Assembly (NCBI GenBank): GCA_018266335.1 | Contig: JAFEAR010000196.1 | Location: forward strand, 1-52,720 | Length of the DNA stretch: 52,720 nt | Direction of reading: 5' to 3' | Source of the DNA: Bdellovibrionales bacterium | GTDB taxonomy: Bacteria > Bdellovibrionota > UBA2428 | In this document: in pieces, positions 48,452 through 52,720 of the stretch | Position numbering within the stretch: the first letter of the stretch is position 1 | How the letters are laid out: each line of letters opens with the position of its first letter | Notes under the pieces: generated by a model | What the model was told of the DNA's origin: nothing | What the model saw: the letters and a program-made list of their open reading frames with translations, nothing else | The model's database searches: none | Translations under genes and position numbers: made by a program

Positions 48452-50074
48452 TTAGGCCGCTTTCTCTTTTTTAATTGTATCGATTTGTACTTTCATGAGC
48501 TCGATTTGCTTGTCGCGTGTGGCGACCATTTCGAGCAGTTTTACTTTTTCCATTTGCAGCGACTTCACTTGCTCCTGCAATCGCGTGTTGGAATCGCGCA
48601 ATTCGCGATCGGTCGTGGGCAACCGGCGCTCCTTCATCAAGCGCTTGATGTCGGCGCCCATAGATTCGGAAATCTTCCGTAGCGAGTCGAGTTCAGCCAT
48701 CGCTTCGTTCAGCTTTTGCTGAAGCGCCTGAGCTTCCACACTCGAAACACTGTCCTCTGTATGATCAATCGTTCCCCCTGCGCTCGGAGCCGCAGAAGCC
48801 GTAACGGATTCGGTCGTGGGGGCCGCCATGCCCGCCAGTAAATCTTCGTCGGAGAGATCCGCCGCATCTGCCGTCGCCGCGGCGCCCATCGGGGTTACGT
48901 TTTCGGGGGCCGGAGACGCCGCCGGAGCCTCGGCAGCGTTGACCGCAAAATTTCCGCCTACGCTGTCGCCCGTTACGTGCGGAGCATCGCCCACGATTTT
49001 GGGCTCGGCTAGCAAGGCATCGATATCCTGCGCGTCGAGTAGCTCGGGACCGGCGGAGGCAGGAGCCGCCTCGGAATCACCGGCAGCCGCCGTTTCTTGC
49101 ACGAGGGCCTCGAGCGCGTCTTCGGGGGATTCACCCGCTTCCAACATTTCTTCGGTGGGCGTTACGTGCACGAACGAGAAGAAGTACGAAGGCACCTGCG
49201 CCTTGTCCTTCTGCGGAAAATCGAGTGTGGTGAGCAGGAGAATGGGATCCACCGTGCTCAAGTCGCCCGAATGTGAGGAGCCACTTAAGAACACCAAATT
49301 CTGCGTAGCCCGCGCGAGGTGATGAAATTCGGGGAACATCGCGCCGGGCGCCGGACGATCACTCTTAAGCGAAGCCAGCACCGAGGCGTAATCGGAGCGC
49401 AACACCTTAAGACTCGCACCGCGAGAGAAAGCCGGTGCAGCCAGAACAACTTTATGCGGATCCATACCGTAATGCAGTGTGAACGGATGCTCGATAACCG
49501 GGGCACCGCCTTCGGTTTTCACGTGCGGCAAACTCAACGACTTGAGAACTTTACGCAAGCGCTCAATCTCAATTCCAAAGCGAGCCACGAAGGCAACGAA
49601 CTTGGCACTGAACGCGTTGAAGTCCTTTAGGCTACGAATCGTCTCCGAAGAAGCGCGACCCGAGGGAGAAATAAAACGTTGCGGATCGATGCTGCCGTCG
49701 AAGTCGATGCTGGCCTGAATAAGTCCGGCCACAAAATACAGATCCGCGCGCTCGAAAGGCGCAAAGAAACCAAAGAGTCCTAACTCATCTACGGCGTGCG
49801 CCGCCTCTTCGAAGGCCGGCTCGCCGAAGAGATACAAAGGTCCCCGGAAACCAGCTTCGCGCAACGTGCGCACTCCTGCGAGTCCCTTGGAATCAGACAA
49901 AAAGGCATCGAGCAAAACGATGACACCGGGATTAGCCAAATGAGCTGCAGGAATTTGCTGAATCGAACTCGCCGCTTGTACGCTAAAGTCCAAACCCGTG
50001 CGCTCGCGCGAAAGCGCTTTTTCCAAAGTCGCACGAATAGGTTCAGGGGCCCCGACGGCCCACACGAGTCTCAT
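48452..50074 (-). CDS. Receiver-like protein with low-complexity linker and C-terminal coiled coil
   Basis: I start at ATG 50074 (MRLVWAVGAPEPI); a TTG further up is the alternative. The 540-residue product begins with a receiver-like fold: VIVLLDAF with D56 as a possible phosphoacceptor, YLFGEP, and GFFAPF where the normal K-P pair is changed to A-P. A middle domain (about 130-310) is unrecognised. An Ala/Glu/Pro-rich linker (310-440) contains LLDAQDIDALLAEP (346-359), which resembles the CheY-binding DIDALL peptide of FliM, and LSDEDLLAGM further on. Residues 445-540 form a coiled coil rich in Leu/Glu/Lys. It looks like an adaptor for signalling or cell organisation. Confidence 0.68.
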   Translation of the reverse strand: MRLVWAVGAPEPIRATLEKALSRERTGLDFSVQAASSIQQIPAAHLANPGVIVLLDAFLSDSKGLAGVRTLREAGFRGPLYLFGEPAFEEAAHAVDELGLFGFFAPFERADLYFVAGLIQASIDFDGSIDPQRFISPSGRASSETIRSLKDFNAFSAKFVAFVARFGIEIERLRKVLKSLSLPHVKTEGGAPVIEHPFTLHYGMDPHKVVLAAPAFSRGASLKVLRSDYASVLASLKSDRPAPGAMFPEFHHLARATQNLVFLSGSSHSGDLSTVDPILLLTTLDFPQKDKAQVPSYFFSFVHVTPTEEMLEAGESPEDALEALVQETAAAGDSEAAPASAGPELLDAQDIDALLAEPKIVGDAPHVTGDSVGGNFAVNAAEAPAASPAPENVTPMGAAATADAADLSDEDLLAGMAAPTTESVTASAAPSAGGTIDHTEDSVSSVEAQALQQKLNEAMAELDSLRKISESMGADIKRLMKERRLPTTDRELRDSNTRLQEQVKSLQMEKVKLLEMVATRDKQIELMKVQIDTIKKEKAA

Positions 50075-50215
50075 AGGGGACTTATCGACATATCCCCGGA
50101 AAAAACTTAATAAACTCAAGGGAAGAGACAAAAAGGTGGGAGCCTTGAAAAGGAAGCTTTCCAGACAAGAACGCTTCGCGTCAAGTCTCTACATTTATAG
50201 GGGTCGAAAGCATTC

Positions 50216-51835
50216 ATGAGTGAAGTGGGCAGCGAAGACATCATTAGCCACGAGGAGATAGCGTCGGATCTCTTTGCCGAGGCCTATCCCGAAACCAACT
50301 GTTTCTTTATTTCGGCCAGCCGCCACGACCGCGACCGGGTAGAGATCCAACTCGGGTTTGATGGGCTCGTGCACAGCCCCCAGCGCAAATTTGAGTACGA
50401 CGTGGACATCGTGCTCTTCGTGCCCAAAACCCTTGGCCTGCTTGAAGTCGATGACGACGTGCACCTCAAACAAGAATTCCAAAGCTACGTGCGCCTCCAC
50501 ACCCACGTGAGCAACCCCAACAGCGAAACCAGCGCGCTACGCGTGCGCGAGCGACTCGAGCATTTGCAGGAACGCATCAGCCCCAATCGCATTCGAGTGC
50601 TAGCGATTGAATTTGAAGCTCTGCTCAAAGCGCAGGCCAAACGCATTCGCAAAGAGTTGGCGCGCGTTGCCGACCAACCTAACCTTAAGGCACACATTCT
50701 CACCGAAATTGATTCGACCGAATTTTTAATCGACGAATTTCGCGCGCTGCTCAAAGACCAAGGCCTAGAAGGACACGCTCCCGAGGAACATCCTCCCGGC
50801 ATGGAGCACGACCTTCTGCTGCTCAATGAATATATTTCGCACCTGCACGTGCAGTACCTTTCGAGCCTGCAGAACTCCGTGCGCCGCCAGGGCGGGGCGG
50901 ACGAAATTTTTGAGCGCCTCGTGGCGGTGGGTGCACGCGAAGCCGAGCTCCGTGTGAAGAGTCACTTTCTGGTGGAACAACGCCAGGGGCCCAACAGCAC
51001 CGAAACCGAAGACAGTTATCTACGGCGTATCAGCATTCTGAAGAAATATTTTCAGAAGACCGTCTTCGTAGACATCAAGGGCCGCCCCCTCCAGAACAAA
51101 GTGCTGATTCCCGTTTACGCCCTGGCGGCCGCCCTGGCTGCTTCGTGGGCCATCATGGTGCAAATTTACCAGGCCAACTCTCTTGGGCAGCGCGTGGGCA
51201 TTAACTCTATCGCGCTGATTATTTTTGCCATCGTCACTTACGTGGCCAAAGACATCATGAAGGACGCCGCGCGCAAGTTTTTCTTGAGCAAAAGCCGCAT
51301 GTGGTTTCCGGACTACGAGAAAAAACTGTACATCACGCGCGACAAAAAGGCGCGCCTGCTGGGATTTATCAACGAGTACATTCACACCTTCGGCACCGAA
51401 AAAGTTCCCGAAAGTTTGCACCGCGCTCGCTACTCCGTGCGGGGCGGCGAAATGGAATCGTACCTGCAGGAAGACGTGCTGCACTTCCGAAAGAAAGTAA
51501 ATTTGGATTTAAGTTTGCTCGAAGCCCAAAAGGAATTCCCCTGGGGGCTGCGCGAAATTGTGCGCATTCGCTTCGACCGCTTGCTGGCGTCCATGGAAGA
51601 TTCCTTTAAAACAATGCACCTGCTGTCGCGCTCGGGCGCGGCCGTGACTCGGCAGGGACACCGCATTTACCATTTGTACCTAGCCACTTGGATTCAGAAG
51701 ACGGACACGCGCGGTCCGCTAGCCGTTAAACCGGCCTTCAAAGCCTTTCGCGTGGTGCTCGATAAAACCGGCGTGCTGGGCTGCGAAGCTGTGAAGTGGA
51801 AGGCCGAGTTCGGCATTCCAGAAATTCCGCAGTAG
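50216..51835 (+). CDS. Conserved-looking two-helix membrane protein of unknown function
   Basis: The 539-residue product has a soluble N-terminal domain (1-290) with strand-like and helical parts (FEYDVDIVLFVPKTLGLLEVDDD). Two membrane helices follow (about 296-318 and 329-345), separated by a short loop, then a C-terminal soluble domain (350-539) rich in Arg, Tyr and Phe (ARKFFLSKSRMWFPDYEKKLYITRDKKARL). The two helices close together would place both large domains on the same side, probably the cytoplasm. The start ATG 50216 has a purine-rich region upstream (AGGGG, slightly far). I recognise no family. It is divergent from the receiver-like gene. Confidence 0.72.
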   Translation: MSEVGSEDIISHEEIASDLFAEAYPETNCFFISASRHDRDRVEIQLGFDGLVHSPQRKFEYDVDIVLFVPKTLGLLEVDDDVHLKQEFQSYVRLHTHVSNPNSETSALRVRERLEHLQERISPNRIRVLAIEFEALLKAQAKRIRKELARVADQPNLKAHILTEIDSTEFLIDEFRALLKDQGLEGHAPEEHPPGMEHDLLLLNEYISHLHVQYLSSLQNSVRRQGGADEIFERLVAVGAREAELRVKSHFLVEQRQGPNSTETEDSYLRRISILKKYFQKTVFVDIKGRPLQNKVLIPVYALAAALAASWAIMVQIYQANSLGQRVGINSIALIIFAIVTYVAKDIMKDAARKFFLSKSRMWFPDYEKKLYITRDKKARLLGFINEYIHTFGTEKVPESLHRARYSVRGGEMESYLQEDVLHFRKKVNLDLSLLEAQKEFPWGLREIVRIRFDRLLASMEDSFKTMHLLSRSGAAVTRQGHRIYHLYLATWIQKTDTRGPLAVKPAFKAFRVVLDKTGVLGCEAVKWKAEFGIPEIPQ

Positions 51836-51886
51836 TCAGCGCACCCGAAGTGCCAGGCGAAGCATCCTGCTCGCTTGGTTAACTAC

Positions 51887-52006
51887 TTAGAAAAATAGGC
51901 GCTTAAGATGTTTCCATCGGCGGCGCCACTTTTTTCGACTCAGAGAGCTCAAGTCCCGAACCAAAATTACGATCAGAAACAAGGCTTCTGGGAAGTCAGG
52001 CTTCAT
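51887..52006 (-). CDS. Small basic peptide, 39 aa, second locus with the same promoter module
   Basis: ATG at 52006 is preceded by AAGGAGG, six bases upstream. The frame runs 39 codons to TAA at 51887. After a short acidic start (MKPDFPEA) comes a hydrophobic stretch (LFLIVILV, residues 9-16) and then a strongly basic, Trp-containing part (SRKKWRRRWKHLKRLFF). The overall plan matches the 53-aa peptide at 7150-7311: polar start, hydrophobic segment, basic end. Its promoter-like module starts 10 bases after the lexA stop on the same strand, so it may also be read from lexA. A membrane-active or membrane-binding role is possible. The strong ribosome-binding site and repeated context support a real gene. 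Confidence 0.65.
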   Translation of the reverse strand: MKPDFPEALFLIVILVRDLSSLSRKKWRRRWKHLKRLFF

Positions 52007-52034
52007 AGGGTACCTCCTTAAAGAGGCCCCGCTT

Positions 52035-52069
52035 GGGCCGGCCCAGCACTTCGGGTGCTGGGTTGGCCC
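52035..52069 (-). repeat. Inverted repeat with CCGAA centre, second locus
   Basis: Minus-strand CCCAGCAC-CCGAA-GTGCTGGG is a perfect eight-base stem, flanked by GGGCC and GGCCC that extend it after two mismatches. It lies between the sigma-54-like element and the ribosome-binding site, in the same place as the shorter repeat at 7348-7361. Confidence 0.6.
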
Positions 52070-52070
52070 T

Positions 52071-52087
52071 TGCGACTTTTGTGCCAG
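52071..52087 (-). promoter_or_regulatory. Sigma-54-like promoter of the 39-aa gene
   Basis: Minus-strand CTGGCACAAAAGTCGCA fits YTGGCAC-N5-TTGCW with one mismatch (TCGC), the same mismatch as at 7371-7387, and correct GG-to-GC spacing. It is preceded by AAAATT and followed by AGGGCCAA, as at the first locus, and starts 80 bases before the ATG. Confidence 0.5.
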
Positions 52088-52096
52088 AATTTTTTA

Positions 52097-52720
52097 CTAG
52101 AAGAAGCGCTGGACGGAGATAACTTTGCCCACGATGCGCACGTCTTCGTTGGCTTCCACGAGAATATCTTTCATTGTGGCGTTTTTAGGAATCAGCCGCA
52201 AAGGTGCGCCGACTTTACGCGGAAGTGCAATTTCTTTCACCGTCGCTTCGCCGCGCACGTCTACGACGGCGATGTCGCCCGTGCGCACCGTGGCCTTGCG
52301 ATCGACCACCACCAAATCGTTCGGCAGAATGCCCGCATCAATCATGCTCTCGCCACTCACGCGTAGCGCGAAGAAGCGGCTAGGATCGGCCTTACTACCC
52401 AGCAGCGAAGCCGACACGGGCATGGAGCCCGAAGCCACTTCAAAGGCATCGCGCAGTGAACCCGCAGCCACGCTACCCACAATGGGAACGTTCACAATGG
52501 AGGCGTGGCGCGCGCCCGCCAAACGCAACTGCGTTTTGTGTTTTTCCAAGTAACCCTTGGCGAGCAAAACTTTGAGATGATCTTGCACCGTGCCCACGGC
52601 CGCCACTTTGAGCGCCTTGGCCATTTCGCGGTACGAGGGCATGCGACCATCGTGACCCACCGTGGACTGAATGAACTCTAGAAGTTCACGCTGCCGGCTG
52701 GTCAATGAATCGGTATCGCC
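52097..52720 (-). CDS. lexA: LexA repressor, 5' end possibly beyond the window
   Basis: LexA represses SOS genes and cleaves itself when RecA filaments form. The visible product of about 202 residues has the winged-helix start LTSRQRELLEFIQSTVGHDGRMPSYREMAKALKVAAVGTVQDHL. The cleavage site is Ala81-Gly82 in VAAGSL, the catalytic Ser120 lies in VSGESM and Lys157 in EATVKEI (numbers from the TTG at 52705). The frame stays open to the window edge (GDTDSL before TSRQ), so the true start may lie just outside. The DNA-recognition helix differs from E. coli, so its operator is probably different too. The small gene at 51887 follows on the same strand. Confidence 0.95.
   Translation of the reverse strand, partial: GDTDSLTSRQRELLEFIQSTVGHDGRMPSYREMAKALKVAAVGTVQDHLKVLLAKGYLEKHKTQLRLAGARHASIVNVPIVGSVAAGSLRDAFEVASGSMPVSASLLGSKADPSRFFALRVSGESMIDAGILPNDLVVVDRKATVRTGDIAVVDVRGEATVKEIALPRKVGAPLRLIPKNATMKDILVEANEDVRIVGKVISVQRFF

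Overview
The window looks like a chromosomal segment of a diderm (Gram-negative) bacterium. Signal peptides, lipobox lipoproteins, probable outer-membrane beta-barrels, an MCE/MlaD protein and dTDP-rhamnose genes point to a cell with an outer membrane. The base composition is visibly GC-rich. The mix of a GldA/F/G-type ABC cluster, many unrecognised secreted proteins and lipoproteins and stand-alone signalling modules is compatible with Bdellovibrionota or a related 'deltaproteobacterial' lineage, but this is inference and no taxonomic marker was run. I see no rRNA, tRNA, CRISPR array, transposase or prophage block.

Layout. 1-316: divergent start of a truncated secreted protein and a secreted protein with faint SelO-like features. 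1547-4460: argC-argJ-argB operon on the minus strand with 4-base overlaps. 4554-6035: GNAT acyltransferase and apaG, convergent with infA. 6110-7105: AI-2E family permease. 7150-7525: a tiny basic-protein gene with a sigma-54-like promoter, then a structured inverted repeat. 7528-10522: minus-strand beta-barrel, MCE protein, membrane protein and PP2C phosphatase. 10617-13725: ohr, a second structured repeat, recN and nadK. 13867-18313: secA, a membrane PAS protein and a VanX-like dipeptidase. 18365-20725: radical SAM protein, GNAT protein and MnmD. 20760-24080: DUF486 protein, two glycosyltransferases and a fused MazE-MazF-like protein. 24096-30676: rfbC/rfbA divergent from rfbB, which leads a tightly overlapping run with a secreted glycerophosphodiesterase and a complete ABC importer. 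30740-34709: AhpC, a degenerate flavoprotein-like gene, a TIGR01777 epimerase and a secreted GH1 glycosidase. 34760-40244: lipoproteins and envelope proteins of unknown role. 40258-46103: TsaB, then a minus-strand operon gldA-gldF-gldG plus a membrane-anchored alpha/beta hydrolase. 46197-52720: HDOD protein, a structured intergenic region, a secreted protein, a receiver-like/coiled-coil protein, a two-TM protein, a second tiny basic-protein gene with the same promoter module, and lexA running off the edge.

Most notable signals. (1) Two unlinked loci share one architecture: a sigma-54-like element CTGGCAC-N5-TCGC[T/A], the string AGGGCCAA, an inverted repeat with a CCGAA centre, a near-perfect Shine-Dalgarno and a short gene for a hydrophobic-then-very-basic peptide (53 and 39 aa). 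(2) Two gene-end elements have different perfectly or nearly perfectly paired arms around a similar core. (3) One gene fuses a MazE-like antitoxin domain to a MazF-like domain that lacks the segment normally carrying the catalytic arginine. Genes are dense, and many neighbours overlap by ATGA, so several operons can be read directly from the sequence.
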